Assembly (NCBI RefSeq): GCF_003003265.1
Contig: NZ_PVTL01000006.1
Span: 186,001-250,000, forward strand
Direction of reading: 5' to 3'
Length of the DNA stretch: 64,000 bases
Source of the DNA: Glaciihabitans tibetensis
GTDB taxonomy: Bacteria; Actinomycetota; Actinomycetes; Actinomycetales; Microbacteriaceae
The position numbers and the translations under genes were made by a program. Shown here in pieces: positions 54,142 through 63,629 of this stretch. A model generated the notes under the pieces. That model was given only the letters and a program-made list of their open reading frames with translations. It had not been told where the DNA came from and searched no databases. Position 1 is the first letter of the stretch. Each line of letters starts with the position of its first letter.

Positions 54142-55365
54142 ATGACTTCTCGCGCCCCGCTCCTCCCACGGCTGACCGCCGCTATGGTTTCGGCGCTCGC
54201 CGTCGCCGCCATCACGCAGGTGGCCACCACCCTCTTCTTCCACGCCACCAACGGTGCCGTAAGCGCGCAGCTTGAGTCGATCAGCTCGTTCTTCGCGATC
54301 TCCAGCCTCCTGCTGTTTGTGCTCGTCGCGATCGCCGCGATGCTCGGTCTCTATCGGCGCTGGTTCATCACGCTGCCGGTCGCGCTCGTCATCAGCGTGA
54401 TCGCCTCACTCGCGGGCACCGTCATCACCTTTATCTCCTCGGGCAATGCGCTGACCGCAGAGGTGTGGCCGAGCGTGTTCGACACCCTGCGCAGCAACAA
54501 CCTCTTCTTCGTCGTCTTCGCGGTCATCGCGATTGTGACAGCAGGTGCCGCAGTCTGGAGGGCCGTGCTCGCCCGCAGCGCCGCTTCCCGCGCGGGCATG
54601 CGCACCCTCGCGCTGGTGCGGTTGCCCTCATCGAACCTGGCCGAGGGTGAGCTGACCCACCTGGAGCGCACCCCGATCGACGCCGAGCTCGCCGACACCC
54701 AGTGGGAGAAGTACGTCGCCGCGCTGGAGGCCGAGGGTTTCACCACCGTCGAGGTGCCGGCCGCTGACGGGTTCGCCGACTCCGTCTTCGTCGAGGACGC
54801 CGTCGTGATCCTCGACAACACCGCCGTACTCACCAGCCCGGGCGCGGAGTCGCGTCGCGGTGAGATCGAGGGCGTCGCTGCGGCCATCCCCGGCCTGGAC
54901 CTGGGGATGGACGTCGAGACGATCGAACTTCCGGGCACCCTCGACGGCGGCGACGTTCTCAAGGTCGGACGCACGGTCTACGTCGGACGCGGCGGCCGCA
55001 CCAACGCCGAAGGCATCCGTCAGTTCCGCGCCATCGCCATCGCGCGCGGCTTCGAGGTCGTCGCCGTGCCGGTCAGTCGCGTGCTGCACCTGAAGAGTGC
55101 GGTCACCGCGCTTCCCGACGGCACGGTCATCGGCTACGCCCCGCTCGTGGAGCGCCCCGAGCTGTTCACCCGGTTCCTCGCGGTTCCCGAGGAGACCGGC
55201 GCTGCCGTCGTCGTACTCTCGCCCGACACCGTGCTGATGGCGGCGTCTGCCCCGCTCTCCGCCGCGCTGATTGAGGACCTCGGATACCGCGTAGTCACCG
55301 TCGACATCAGCGAGTTCGAGAAGCTCGAGGGGTGCGTCACTTGCCTATCCGTGCGCATCCGCTGA
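54142..55365 (+). CDS. Membrane-anchored dimethylarginine dimethylaminohydrolase-like protein
   Basis: The 407-residue protein joins an N-terminal membrane domain of four helices (about 12-35, 48-68, 75-97, 118-140) to a guanidino-group-modifying domain (about 155-407). The latter has FADSVFVEDAVVILDNTAVLTSPG (substrate/catalytic acidic residues), ELPGTLDGGDVLKVGRTVYVG, VSRVLHLKSAVTALPDG (catalytic His) and ends EGCVTCLSVRIR (catalytic Cys). That resembles DDAH, which turns methylated arginine into citrulline and methylamine; arginine deiminase activity is the alternative. The enzyme part would be cytoplasmic. Bacterial DDAH is normally soluble and about 255 residues, so the fusion is notable. 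Confidence 0.82.
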   Translation: MTSRAPLLPRLTAAMVSALAVAAITQVATTLFFHATNGAVSAQLESISSFFAISSLLLFVLVAIAAMLGLYRRWFITLPVALVISVIASLAGTVITFISSGNALTAEVWPSVFDTLRSNNLFFVVFAVIAIVTAGAAVWRAVLARSAASRAGMRTLALVRLPSSNLAEGELTHLERTPIDAELADTQWEKYVAALEAEGFTTVEVPAADGFADSVFVEDAVVILDNTAVLTSPGAESRRGEIEGVAAAIPGLDLGMDVETIELPGTLDGGDVLKVGRTVYVGRGGRTNAEGIRQFRAIAIARGFEVVAVPVSRVLHLKSAVTALPDGTVIGYAPLVERPELFTRFLAVPEETGAAVVVLSPDTVLMAASAPLSAALIEDLGYRVVTVDISEFEKLEGCVTCLSVRIR

Positions 55366-55481
55366 CAAAAGTTAGCTTGCCCCGCGCCTAGCTGAGGGTT
55401 ATTCTGGAAGGCTGCCCGGGGGTCGGTATAGCGATTGCTCTTCCCTGCGGGCGTTATTTCCGCCACAGACCAGGGACTTTC

Positions 55482-57467
55482 ATGCCTTCCACCCCGACCG
55501 GTTCCGGTCGTCCGCCCGAGTCCACTCCGCCGAAGCCGAAGTCCACCCCCGAGCGCCCCGGCACGTTCGGCGCGCTCCGGCGCATCTATCCGTACGCAAA
55601 GCCCGCGCTGCCGCGCCTCTACCTCGGGATGGCGTCCGCGTTGCTCGCGGCGGTTCTCGCGCTGCTCATTCCCCAGGTGCTGCGAGCCCTCGTCGACGGG
55701 CCGCTGCAGGACGGTGACGCGAGCCAGATCTGGCCGGCGGTTGCCCTCGTGCTGGCCCTCGGCGTCGCGGAAGCGCTGCTCATCGCGCTCCGCCGCTGGT
55801 TCGTACTCGGACCCGGCACCCACATCGAGGCGCGAATGCGCAACGCACTGTACGCGAAACTGCAGGACCTCCCCGTGGGATTCCACGACCGCTGGGCCTC
55901 CGGACAGCTCCTGTCGCGCGCGGTAAGCGACCTGAACCTCATCCGCCGCTGGATCTCCTTTGGCCTCGTGCTGCTGATCGTCAACGTGCTGACCATCCTC
56001 ATCGGCTTCCTCTTCCTGCTGAACATCTCGTGGATCCTCGGCCTGCTGTTTATGGTCTGCTCGATCCCGCTGTGGATCAACGGTTTCCGCTTCGAGAACA
56101 AGTACTCCGCGGTGGCCCGCCGCAGCCAGGACCAGGCCGGCGACCTCGCCACCGCCGTAGAGGAATCGGTACACGGCATCCGTGTCCTCAAGGCATTCGG
56201 GCGGGGCAAGCACGCGCTCGCCAACTTCGCCTCGCAAGCCGAAGACCTCCGCGGCACAGAGATCGAGAAGGCCAAGGCCATTGCCGGAATCTGGCTCTGG
56301 TTGATTTTGGTTCCGGATGTCACCTTCGCCCTCTCTCTGCTCGGCGGCGTCTGGTTGGCTGCCGCTGGCCAGATATCGGCGGGAGAGCTCGTGGCCTTCT
56401 TCGCCACGGCGACCGTGCTGCGCTGGCCGGTGGAGTCGGTGGGCTTTCTGCTGTCGATGACCTTTGACGCCCGCACCGCCGTGGACCGCTTCTTCGAGGT
56501 GATGGACTCGCCGAACACCATCGTCGATCCCGAAAACCCGAAGACCATTGACAACCCGCGCGGGCGCCTCGTGTTCGAGGACGTGCACTTCCGGTACTCC
56601 GATTCGGCGGCGCAGTATCCCGATCTCGTCGACGGCGTGCAGCTCACGCTCGAGCCGGGGGAGACGATGGCGCTGGTCGGCCTGACCGGATCCGGCAAGT
56701 CCACCCTGACCGCGCTCACGACCCGCCTCTACGACGTGACTGGCGGGCGGATCACGCTCGACGGCGTCGATATCCGCGATCTCACCCGCTACGACCTGCG
56801 CGAGAACATCGCGATGGCCTTCGAGGATGCGACGCTGTTCTCCGCCTCCGTGCGCGAGAACGTGCTGCTCGGCCGGCCGGAATCCAGTGAGGACGAACTC
56901 GCCGAGGCGCTCGCCATCGCGCAGGCGTCGTTTGTCTACGATCTTCCCGATGGACTCGACACCCGGGTGGGCGAGGAGGGCATGAGCCTGTCCGGCGGCC
57001 AGCGCCAACGTTTGGCCCTCGCCCGTGCGATCGCCGCGAAACCGCGCGTGCTCGTGTTGGATGATCCGTTGTCGGCCCTCGACGTCGACACCGAGGCCCT
57101 CGTGGAGGCAGCGCTTCGCCGGGTGCTTGACACCACGACGGCGCTGATGGTCGCGCACCGGCCGTCCACCGTGATGCTCGCCGACCGGGTGGCACTGCTC
57201 GAATCCGGGCGGATCAGCGCGGTGGGAACCCACTCCGAGCTGCTGGCCAGCAACGCGCACTATCGGTTCGTGATCTCCAGTCTCGAGGATGAACTCGCGC
57301 GCGAGTCGCTCGCCGAGGCTCGGGCCAGTGCCAGCACGGCCAGCGGCAGCGCGGGTAGTGGCAGCACGGGTAGCGGCAGCGCGGCTAGTGGCAGCACGGC
57401 CAGTGCCAGCACGGCAACAGCCGTCACGAACGTCGCAGTCACCACAACAGACGAGGTAAACCGATGA
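55482..57467 (+). CDS. Heterodimeric ABC exporter subunit with degenerate ATP site
   Basis: The 661-residue protein has a six-helix transmembrane domain (about 45-330) and an ATPase domain: Walker [10 protein letters not shown], then [11 protein letters not shown] where the Q-loop Gln is Glu, signature [17 protein letters not shown], Walker [13 protein letters not shown] with Asp for the catalytic Glu, and switch MVAHRPST. Such a site cannot hydrolyse ATP efficiently and marks one half of BmrCD/TM287-288-type exporters. A Ser/Gly/Ala/Thr pentapeptide tail follows (57324-57413). It overlaps the partner gene by four bases. Substrate unknown; drugs or lipids. Confidence 0.92.
   Translation: MPSTPTGSGRPPESTPPKPKSTPERPGTFGALRRIYPYAKPALPRLYLGMASALLAAVLALLIPQVLRALVDGPLQDGDASQIWPAVALVLALGVAEALLIALRRWFVLGPGTHIEARMRNALYAKLQDLPVGFHDRWASGQLLSRAVSDLNLIRRWISFGLVLLIVNVLTILIGFLFLLNISWILGLLFMVCSIPLWINGFRFENKYSAVARRSQDQAGDLATAVEESVHGIRVLKAFGRGKHALANFASQAEDLRGTEIEKAKAIAGIWLWLILVPDVTFALSLLGGVWLAAAGQISAGELVAFFATATVLRWPVESVGFLLSMTFDARTAVDRFFEVMDSPNTIVDPENPKTIDNPRGRLVFEDVHFRYSDSAAQYPDLVDGVQLTLEPGETMALVGLTGSGKSTLTALTTRLYDVTGGRITLDGVDIRDLTRYDLRENIAMAFEDATLFSASVRENVLLGRPESSEDELAEALAIAQASFVYDLPDGLDTRVGEEGMSLSGGQRQRLALARAIAAKPRVLVLDDPLSALDVDTEALVEAALRRVLDTTTALMVAHRPSTVMLADRVALLESGRISAVGTHSELLASNAHYRFVISSLEDELARESLAEARASASTASGSAGSGSTGSGSAASGSTASASTATAVTNVAVTTTDEVNR
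57324..57413 (+). repeat. Six in-frame 15-bp repeats in the exporter tail
   Basis: Units encode [31 protein letters not shown] further example of 15-bp expansion in a disordered C-terminus. Confidence 0.88.
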
Positions 57468-59269
57468 GCGTCACCGGCGTCCAGGGCGAGGAGCGCGACG
57501 ACTACAACAGGGTCGAGAGCGCTCAGATTCGCCGTCGTTCCCTGCGGCTGCTCGGGTCACTGCTGAGGCCGGTGCGCGGGCGCGTCGCGCTCACCATGAT
57601 CGTCGTCGTGATCAGCACCGCCGCGCAGGTGGCCGGTCCGGCGCTGATCGCTTTCGGCATCGACCGCGGCCTGCCCGCGCTCATCGACAACGACGCGATG
57701 CCCCTGGTGTTCACCGTCGCCGCCTTTCTCACCACGGCCGTGGTGGGCGCGGCACTGATGGCCTGGTACACCGTGCTCACGGCGCGCATCAGCCAGGCGA
57801 TCCTCATCGACCTGCGCAAGCGGGTCTTCCTGCAGACGCAGCGACTCAGCCTCGACTTCCACGAGAACTACACTTCGGGCCGCATCATCGCGCGGCAGAC
57901 CAGCGACCTCGACTCGATCCGGGAACTGCTCGATTCCGGCGTAAATCAGCTGGTGCAGGGAATCCTCTACATGCTGTTCATCGGGGTGGCGATCTTCGTG
58001 CTCGACTGGAGAAGTGGACTCGTGCTGCTCGGCGCCCTGGTGCCCCTCGCGGTGCTCACCCGCTGGTTCCAGCAGCGTTCGCAGAGGCTGTTCCGCCAGT
58101 CCCGGGTCGCCTCTGCTCGCCTGATCGTGCAATTTGTCGAAACCATGACCGGAATCCGTGCGGTCAAGGCGTTCCGCAAGGAGAAGCGCAACGAGAAGGA
58201 GTTCGGCGAGGTGGTCGAGGACTACCGCCAGGTAAACGGACGCGTCATCCAACTCTTCGGAATTTTTGACCCCGGCCTGGTCCTCATCGGCAACATTGCG
58301 CTCGCCGTGGTGCTGTTGGTTGGCGGACTGCGGGTCGCCGGCGGTGGTCTCGCCGTAGGAGTTCTGCTCGCGGCGATGCTGTACACCCGCCAGTTCTTTG
58401 CGCCGGCGCAGGAGATGGCGATGTTCTACAATTCTTACCAGTCGGCGACCGCCGCGCTCGAGAAGATCTCCGGGGTGCTGGAGGAGGCGCCGAGCGTTCC
58501 CGACCCGGTCAAGCCCGTCGACCTCTGGAAGGCGAAGGGCCACGTTGTCTTCGATACCGTGACCTTTGCGTACACGGAGGGCCGTGTGGTGCTGCCGAGT
58601 TTCAGCCTCGACATGCCCGCCGGTCAGACCATCGCGCTGGTCGGGTCCACGGGAGCAGGCAAGTCGACGCTCGCGAAACTGATGGCGCGGTTCTACGACC
58701 CCACCGAAGGCGAGGTCACCCTCGACGGGATCTCGCTGCGCAAGCTGCACCCGAAAGACCTCCGCCGCGCGATCGTGATGGTCACCCAGGAGGCCTACCT
58801 GTTCTCGGGTTCCGTGGCCGACAACATCGCCCTCGGCAAACCGGAGGCGACGAAGGACGAGATCATCAACGCCGCGAAGGCCGTCGGCGCACACGAGTTC
58901 ATCGAGAACCTGCCCGATGGGTACGAGACAGACGTCAACAAGCGGGGCGGGCGCGTTTCCGCCGGGCAACGCCAGTTGCTGTCGTTTGCCCGCGCGTTCC
59001 TCGCCGACCCCGTGGTGCTGATTCTCGACGAGGCGACTGCCTCACTCGACATCCCGAGCGAACGCCTCGTGCAGAACGGACTGCAGACGCTGCTGGCCGA
59101 CCGCACGGCGATCATCATCGCGCACCGCTTGTCGACCGTGGCTATCGCTGACCGGGTGCTGGTGATGGAGCACGGGCAGATCGTGGAAGACGGCACGCCC
59201 GAGGACCTCATCGCCGGAACCGGCCGCTTCGCCCAGCTGCACGCGGCCTGGCGCGAGTCGCTCGTGTAG
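57464..59269 (+). CDS. Heterodimeric ABC exporter subunit with the catalytic Walker B
   Basis: Partner of the preceding gene, 601 residues: six helices (about 35-320) and an ATPase domain with Walker [11 protein letters not shown]-loop [13 protein letters not shown], Walker [13 protein letters not shown] with Glu, and switch IIAHRLST. Its signature reads [16 protein letters not shown] instead of LSGGQ. The degenerate site is thus formed by the first subunit's Walker B and this subunit's VSAGQ, and the working site by the reverse pair, the usual logic of these exporters. ATGA overlap. Confidence 0.93.
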   Translation: MSVTGVQGEERDDYNRVESAQIRRRSLRLLGSLLRPVRGRVALTMIVVVISTAAQVAGPALIAFGIDRGLPALIDNDAMPLVFTVAAFLTTAVVGAALMAWYTVLTARISQAILIDLRKRVFLQTQRLSLDFHENYTSGRIIARQTSDLDSIRELLDSGVNQLVQGILYMLFIGVAIFVLDWRSGLVLLGALVPLAVLTRWFQQRSQRLFRQSRVASARLIVQFVETMTGIRAVKAFRKEKRNEKEFGEVVEDYRQVNGRVIQLFGIFDPGLVLIGNIALAVVLLVGGLRVAGGGLAVGVLLAAMLYTRQFFAPAQEMAMFYNSYQSATAALEKISGVLEEAPSVPDPVKPVDLWKAKGHVVFDTVTFAYTEGRVVLPSFSLDMPAGQTIALVGSTGAGKSTLAKLMARFYDPTEGEVTLDGISLRKLHPKDLRRAIVMVTQEAYLFSGSVADNIALGKPEATKDEIINAAKAVGAHEFIENLPDGYETDVNKRGGRVSAGQRQLLSFARAFLADPVVLILDEATASLDIPSERLVQNGLQTLLADRTAIIIAHRLSTVAIADRVLVMEHGQIVEDGTPEDLIAGTGRFAQLHAAWRESLV

Positions 59270-59331
59270 GTTGCCGGCGCACCACGCCGCACGCTGCACC
59301 GCGCGGGGTCGCGCCGCCGAGGGGACCGCTG

Positions 59332-59775
59332 CTACACCGACGCCCACGCGTAGGTGTTGCCGTCCTTGTCGAACACCTGCCACCCAGACCCGCACACGAT
59401 TCCCTCGGTCGGCACCTCGGCCGGCCACCAGGTCGACTCCAGCAGGGGGGAGCCGACGAGCGTGCCCGGGGCGCAGTATTCGTCGTCGATCGCCGTGGCG
59501 CTGGTGTACCGGAGGATGTCGCCGGGGCCGTTGGTGATGACCCGGATCTTCAGGTCCGTGGCGTCCTCTGGCACAAACGATGGCGGGACGAACGCGGGAT
59601 CAGCCTCGGACGAGACATCCGCCGCCGTGGCGAACACCCGCTCTTTTTGGTGCGAGCCAAACTCGTCGGTCAGGGCGCAGCCCGAGAGTCCGGCGGCGAG
59701 GGTCAGCGTCACGGCTGCGGTCGCGGAGGCAAGGACGGGTCCGCGTCGTGCTGCGATGATGCGAGGGGAAGTCAT
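59332..59775 (-). CDS. Putative lipoprotein, family not recognised
   Basis: The 147-residue product begins with basic residues and a hydrophobic segment ending in the lipobox GLSGC (Cys33), so it should be a surface lipoprotein. The mature part has TDEFGSHQKERVF, LKIRVITNGPGDILRYTSATAID, two further Cys (EYCAPG, GIVCGSGW) that may pair, and ends DKDGNTYAWASV. No known domain. Start ATG 59775 fits signal-peptide length; one 11 codons further upstream is possible. Confidence 0.72.
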   Translation of the reverse strand: MTSPRIIAARRGPVLASATAAVTLTLAAGLSGCALTDEFGSHQKERVFATAADVSSEADPAFVPPSFVPEDATDLKIRVITNGPGDILRYTSATAIDDEYCAPGTLVGSPLLESTWWPAEVPTEGIVCGSGWQVFDKDGNTYAWASV

Positions 59776-59937
59776 GTATCCAGTGAACCGTCGCCGGCCC
59801 GCGCCCACATCGGTCGAGCGGATGAGTCAGGTCACCGATGAGGATGACTCCCGCCCCGGAGGATTGCTGAGGCAGGTCTTCTGAGGTGGACGAATCGTGA
59901 GGCGGATGTCTCGTGGCCGGCGATCTGCCGGGCAGAG

Positions 59938-60246
59938 CTACTGCTCGCCGTCGTAGCGAGCTGCCGCAAGGTCAACCCGGAACACACCGTTCGCGGACCA
60001 CCGCAGCGGCGTTCCCTCCGCGCGAAAATGCTCGAGCGCACGGGACTCGTGGTCGACAGCGGGATGTCCGCTCGCGCGAACCACGCGCCACCACGGCACA
60101 TCGCTGCCGTAGTACGCCATCGTCTGGCCGACCGCGCGGGCCGCACGCGAGCCGAGGGCGGCCGCCACCCCGCCGTAGGTCATTACTCTCCCGGGAGGAA
60201 TCGACTCGACGACCGCGAGGACACGGGAGACGAAGTCATTCACCAT
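59938..60246 (-). CDS. Alkyltransferase-like protein (MGMT DNA-binding domain, no acceptor Cys)
   Basis: The 102-residue protein matches the C-terminal domain of O6-alkylguanine-DNA alkyltransferase: VLAVVESIPPGRVMTYGGVAAALGSRAARAVGQTMAYYGSDVPWWRVVRASG. The acceptor motif PCHRV reads PWWRV, so Cys is Trp; this identifies an ATL protein, which binds and flips damaged guanine and recruits nucleotide-excision repair rather than repairing directly. Most ATLs have PWHRV; the second Trp in place of His is less usual. Confidence 0.88.
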   Translation of the reverse strand: MVNDFVSRVLAVVESIPPGRVMTYGGVAAALGSRAARAVGQTMAYYGSDVPWWRVVRASGHPAVDHESRALEHFRAEGTPLRWSANGVFRVDLAAARYDGEQ

Positions 60247-60266
60247 GCCGCCTAACAATGCCGCAC

Positions 60267-60306
60267 GCCTGCACGACGAAACGCGCCTGCACGACGGAAC
60301 GTGCCT
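60267..60306. repeat. 18-bp repeats after the GNAT gene end
   Basis: GCCTGCACGACGRAACG starts at 60267 and 60285, with GCCT again at 60303. They lie between the GNAT stop and the ATL start. Confidence 0.8.
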
Positions 60307-60320
60307 CCACCGCCTCGCCG

Positions 60321-60773
60321 CTACAGAGTGAGCGCGCCGAGGTTCTCGCCGTACTGGGTCTGGCCCACGACGACGAAACCGAGGCGGAGGAAGAACGACT
60401 CCGGGCCCTCTTCGCCGGGTTCCCAGATGACGGTGAGGCGGTCAAAGCCGCGACTGCGGGCTTCGTCCGCGAGGGCCTCGACGGCAAACGTGCCGACGCC
60501 GCGCCCCTGGACGTCTGCGGCGACGTTGATGCGCCAGATGCAGCTGCGAAACTCTTCCTGCTCCGCTTCCGGATCGAAGTTGCCACGGATAAATCCGACC
60601 ACCTCGTCGTCATCGAGAACCACACGCGGCCAGGAAGTGACGGGGTTGATGTACGCATCGGCAATGGAGTATGAAACCGGCGAAACGAACTGCTCCTGCC
60701 CGCGGCGGAGCGTGAGCCCGTTGGCCGCGACGATTGTCTTCGCGGATAGTTCTTCCAGTCGCAGCTCACCCAT
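60321..60773 (-). CDS. GNAT family N-acetyltransferase
   Basis: A single acetyltransferase domain of 150 residues: CIWRINVAADVQGRGVGTFAVEALADEARSRGFDRLTVIWEPGEEGPESFFLRLGFVVVGQTQYGE, with the CoA loop QGRGVG and the FFLRLGF end typical of the spermidine/aminoglycoside-type GNATs. Substrate unknown. Two ATGs compete: at 60779 the -10 box TAACCT (60785-60780) would touch the start codon, while at 60773 it is six bases away, matching the leaderless pattern here, so 60773 is used. Confidence 0.85.
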   Translation of the reverse strand: MGELRLEELSAKTIVAANGLTLRRGQEQFVSPVSYSIADAYINPVTSWPRVVLDDDEVVGFIRGNFDPEAEQEEFRSCIWRINVAADVQGRGVGTFAVEALADEARSRGFDRLTVIWEPGEEGPESFFLRLGFVVVGQTQYGENLGALTL

Positions 60774-60812
60774 ACCCATAGGTTAGGGCCGGATGCGGGA
60801 CGAAGGTAGCGA

Positions 60813-60830
60813 TCTCTTGACATCAAGAGA
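60813..60830. promoter_or_regulatory. 18-bp palindrome upstream of icd
   Basis: TCTCTTGACATCAAGAGA: eight-base arms around CA. It includes a TTGACA hexamer and precedes a TAGGCT -10-like box (60846). Its core TCTTGACATCAAGA resembles the tandem sites before sucC. Confidence 0.65.
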
Positions 60831-60893
60831 CTTTGGCGGGGCGGGTAGGCTGGGCGTTGGTCCATCGGAGGGCCGCGTTGATAGGAGAAGCAG

Positions 60894-62108
60894 TTGGCCA
60901 AGATCAAGGTTGAAGGCACCGTCGTAGAGCTCGACGGCGACGAGATGACGCGCATCATCTGGCAGAAAATCAAAGACACTCTGATTCATCCGTACCTCGA
61001 CATCAATCTCGAGTACTACGACCTCGGCATCGAGCACCGCGACGCGACCGACGACCAGGTCACGATCGACGCGGCGCACGCGATCCAGAAGCACGGCGTC
61101 GGCGTCAAGTGCGCGACGATCACCCCCGACGAAGACCGCGTTGTCGAGTTCGGCCTCAAGAAGATGTGGAAGAGCCCGAACGGCACCATCCGCAACATCC
61201 TCGGTGGAGTCATCTTCCGCGAGCCCATCATCATCTCCAACATTCCGCGTCTGGTGCCCGGCTGGAACAAGCCAATCATCATCGGTCGTCACGCGTTCGG
61301 TGACCAGTACCGTGCTACGGACTTCCGTTTTGCCGGCAAGGGAAAGCTCACGGTCGAGTTCACCCCGGAAGACGGCTCCGAGCCGCTGAAGTTTGAGGTG
61401 TACGACGCCCCGGGCGACGGCATCGCCCAGGTGCAGTACAACCTCGACGAGTCGATCATCGACTTCGCGCGTGCCTCCCTCAACTACGGGCTCACCCGCA
61501 ACTACCCGGTCTACCTCTCGACGAAGAACACGATCCTGAAGGCCTACGACGGTCGCTTCAAGGACATCTTCGAGGAGATCTTCCAGACCGAGTTCAAGGA
61601 GAAGTTCGACGCCGCTGGTCTCACCTACGAGCACCGCCTGATCGACGACATGGTGGCGTCCGCTATGAAGTGGGAGGGCGGCTACGTCTGGGCCTGCAAG
61701 AACTACGACGGAGACGTGCAGTCCGACACTGTCGCGCAGGGCTTCGGCTCGCTCGGCCTGATGACCAGCGTGCTTTCGGTCCCGGACGGCAGCGTCGTCG
61801 AGGCGGAGGCCGCACACGGCACCGTCACGCGCCACTACCGCCAGCACCAGGCGGGCAAGCCCACCTCCACGAACCCGATCGCCTCGATCTACGCCTGGAC
61901 CCGCGGACTGTCGCACCGCGCCAAGCTCGATGACAACCCGGCGCTCGCCGAGTTCGCCGCCACGCTCGAGGATGTCGTCATCAAGTCGGTCGAGTCCGGC
62001 GCGATGACCAAGGACCTTGCCCTTCTCGTCGGACCCGACCAGAAGTGGCAGACCACCGAGGAGTTCCTCGACACCCTTGACAAGAACCTGGCCGCACGCC
62101 TGGGGTAG
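60894..62108 (+). CDS. icd: NADP-dependent isocitrate dehydrogenase (homodimeric, eukaryote-like subfamily)
   Basis: Oxidatively decarboxylates isocitrate to 2-oxoglutarate. The 404-residue protein has [53 protein letters not shown] (substrate Ser/Arg), [43 protein letters not shown] (metal Asp) and [11 protein letters not shown] (NADP). The start is TTG at 60894, supported by AGGAGA five bases upstream and by the family N-terminus. Regulated probably through the palindrome above. Confidence 0.96.
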   Translation: MAKIKVEGTVVELDGDEMTRIIWQKIKDTLIHPYLDINLEYYDLGIEHRDATDDQVTIDAAHAIQKHGVGVKCATITPDEDRVVEFGLKKMWKSPNGTIRNILGGVIFREPIIISNIPRLVPGWNKPIIIGRHAFGDQYRATDFRFAGKGKLTVEFTPEDGSEPLKFEVYDAPGDGIAQVQYNLDESIIDFARASLNYGLTRNYPVYLSTKNTILKAYDGRFKDIFEEIFQTEFKEKFDAAGLTYEHRLIDDMVASAMKWEGGYVWACKNYDGDVQSDTVAQGFGSLGLMTSVLSVPDGSVVEAEAAHGTVTRHYRQHQAGKPTSTNPIASIYAWTRGLSHRAKLDDNPALAEFAATLEDVVIKSVESGAMTKDLALLVGPDQKWQTTEEFLDTLDKNLAARLG

Positions 62109-62156
62109 CCGGGAAATGCCCTGCGGAATCCCAGTCGGTAGTGGCATCGTCTAACC

Positions 62157-63587
62157 ATGAACACCAATCACTTTGACGTTGTCGTCATCGGCGCGGGCCC
62201 CGCGGGCACCGCGGCCGCTCTCCGTGCCGCCGAGCTCGGGGCCCGAGTAGCCGTAGTGGAGGCCGCGCGCACCGGCGGCACCTGTGTCAACACGGGCTGC
62301 GTGCCCACCCGGGTGCTCGCGAAGACAGCGCGGATCATGCGGGAGATGCGCACGGCCGGCGGGTACGGCATCGGGGTTGTTGACCAGGGCATTGACTGGC
62401 CGTCCACCGTTCAGCGGGTACGGGCCACCGTCGATCGCGTACGCGCGCTCAAGAGTGAGCCCGCGCGATTCGCCGCGGCCGGGGTAGAGCTGATCCTCGA
62501 GGGTCGCGCGCGCTTCGCCAACGCCACGACGCTCCGGCTCGACAGCGGGCGGCAGGTTACCGCCGAGACGATCATCGTCGCGGTCGGCGGGCACTCGCGC
62601 CGACTCCCGATTCCCGGGGCCGAGTTCGCCACCGTGCCGGAGCACGTGCTCGATCTCCCGGCACTGCCGGGCCGGGTCGCCGTGATCGGAGCAGGAAACA
62701 CCGGGGCGCAACTTGTCACGGTGTTCAGCTCCTTCGGGTCATCCGTCACCCTGCTCGATCTCGCCCCCCGCGTGCTTATGCCCTCGGACGAGGCGATTTC
62801 CGCGGCGGTTGCTGGCGCCTTCACCGACCAGGGCGTGGCCGTGCACACCGGAATCGATGGTGTGGAGAGCATCGAGCGCGACGACTACGGGGTCCTCACC
62901 CTGACATGGAGTAACGATGGCAGCCCCGTCTCGGGCCAGTTCGACGCGGTGATCATGGCCACCGGGTGGCCGGCGGACGTGGAGGACCTCGGTCTGGAAA
63001 ACGCCGGCATCGCGACCACCCGGTCGTCGATTCCGGTGGACCAGTACTTCCACAGCGTCGTGCCGCACGTGTACGCGGTGGGAGACTCCACCGGTAAGGA
63101 CATGCTGGTGCAGGCGGCGCAGTTCGAGGGGGAAGCCGCCGCGGAGAACGCGGTGCTCGGCGCAAACCGCCGCACTCCCCACCACCTGCTGCCCGCCGGG
63201 GGGTTCACCGACCCCGACTACGCCGGCGTGGGACTCACCGAAGCCCAGGCGCGCGAACGGGACCCGCGCTGCGTGGTGTCGGTGGTGCCGTACTCAAGCC
63301 TCGACCGCGCGGTCATCGACGATCGTGAACTCGGATTCCTCAAGCTCATCTCCGACCGCCGCCGGGAACTGATCCTGGGCGCGCACGCCGTGGGGGAGAA
63401 CGCGATCGAGGTGGTGCAGTCGGTGACCACCGCGATGGCCGCCGGAGTCGACGTGGCGACGCTGGCGAACGTGCGGTTCGCCTACCCGACCTACAGCGCG
63501 ATCATCGGGTTGGCCGCACGTGGGTTGCTCGCCGAGTCGGACGCTGCGGCGGCAGCGACATCCACCGCCTCGGCCTCGTTCGAATAA
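62157..63587 (+). CDS. Pyridine nucleotide-disulfide oxidoreductase family flavoprotein
   Basis: The 476-residue FAD/NAD(P)H enzyme has DVVVIGAGPAGTAAALRAAELGARVAVVE, the redox Cys pair C43/C48 in GGTCVNTGCVPTRVL, NAD loop VAVIGAGNTGAQLV, the FAD-binding VYAVGDSTG and a dimerisation domain. It resembles dihydrolipoamide dehydrogenase and mercuric reductase, but the catalytic His-Glu pair expected near the C-terminus is missing: the region reads VRFAYPTYSAIIGL. No mercury-binding CC is present. Substrate unknown. An Ala/Thr/Ser tail ends SFE inside a 19-bp repeat. Confidence 0.88.
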   Translation: MNTNHFDVVVIGAGPAGTAAALRAAELGARVAVVEAARTGGTCVNTGCVPTRVLAKTARIMREMRTAGGYGIGVVDQGIDWPSTVQRVRATVDRVRALKSEPARFAAAGVELILEGRARFANATTLRLDSGRQVTAETIIVAVGGHSRRLPIPGAEFATVPEHVLDLPALPGRVAVIGAGNTGAQLVTVFSSFGSSVTLLDLAPRVLMPSDEAISAAVAGAFTDQGVAVHTGIDGVESIERDDYGVLTLTWSNDGSPVSGQFDAVIMATGWPADVEDLGLENAGIATTRSSIPVDQYFHSVVPHVYAVGDSTGKDMLVQAAQFEGEAAAENAVLGANRRTPHHLLPAGGFTDPDYAGVGLTEAQARERDPRCVVSVVPYSSLDRAVIDDRELGFLKLISDRRRELILGAHAVGENAIEVVQSVTTAMAAGVDVATLANVRFAYPTYSAIIGLAARGLLAESDAAAAATSTASASFE

Positions 63588-63629
63588 AGCAGCCTCATTC
63601 GAATAAAGCGGCCTCATTCGAATAGAGCG
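63573..63629. repeat. Three 19-bp repeats spanning the ends of two convergent genes
   Basis: Units at 63573, 63592 and 63611 share GCCTCATTCGAATAAAGCG with few changes. The first contains the TAA stop of the flavoprotein gene; the third contains the TGA stop of the minus-strand methyltransferase gene. Each includes TTCGAA, so both proteins end in Phe-Glu. Confidence 0.95.
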
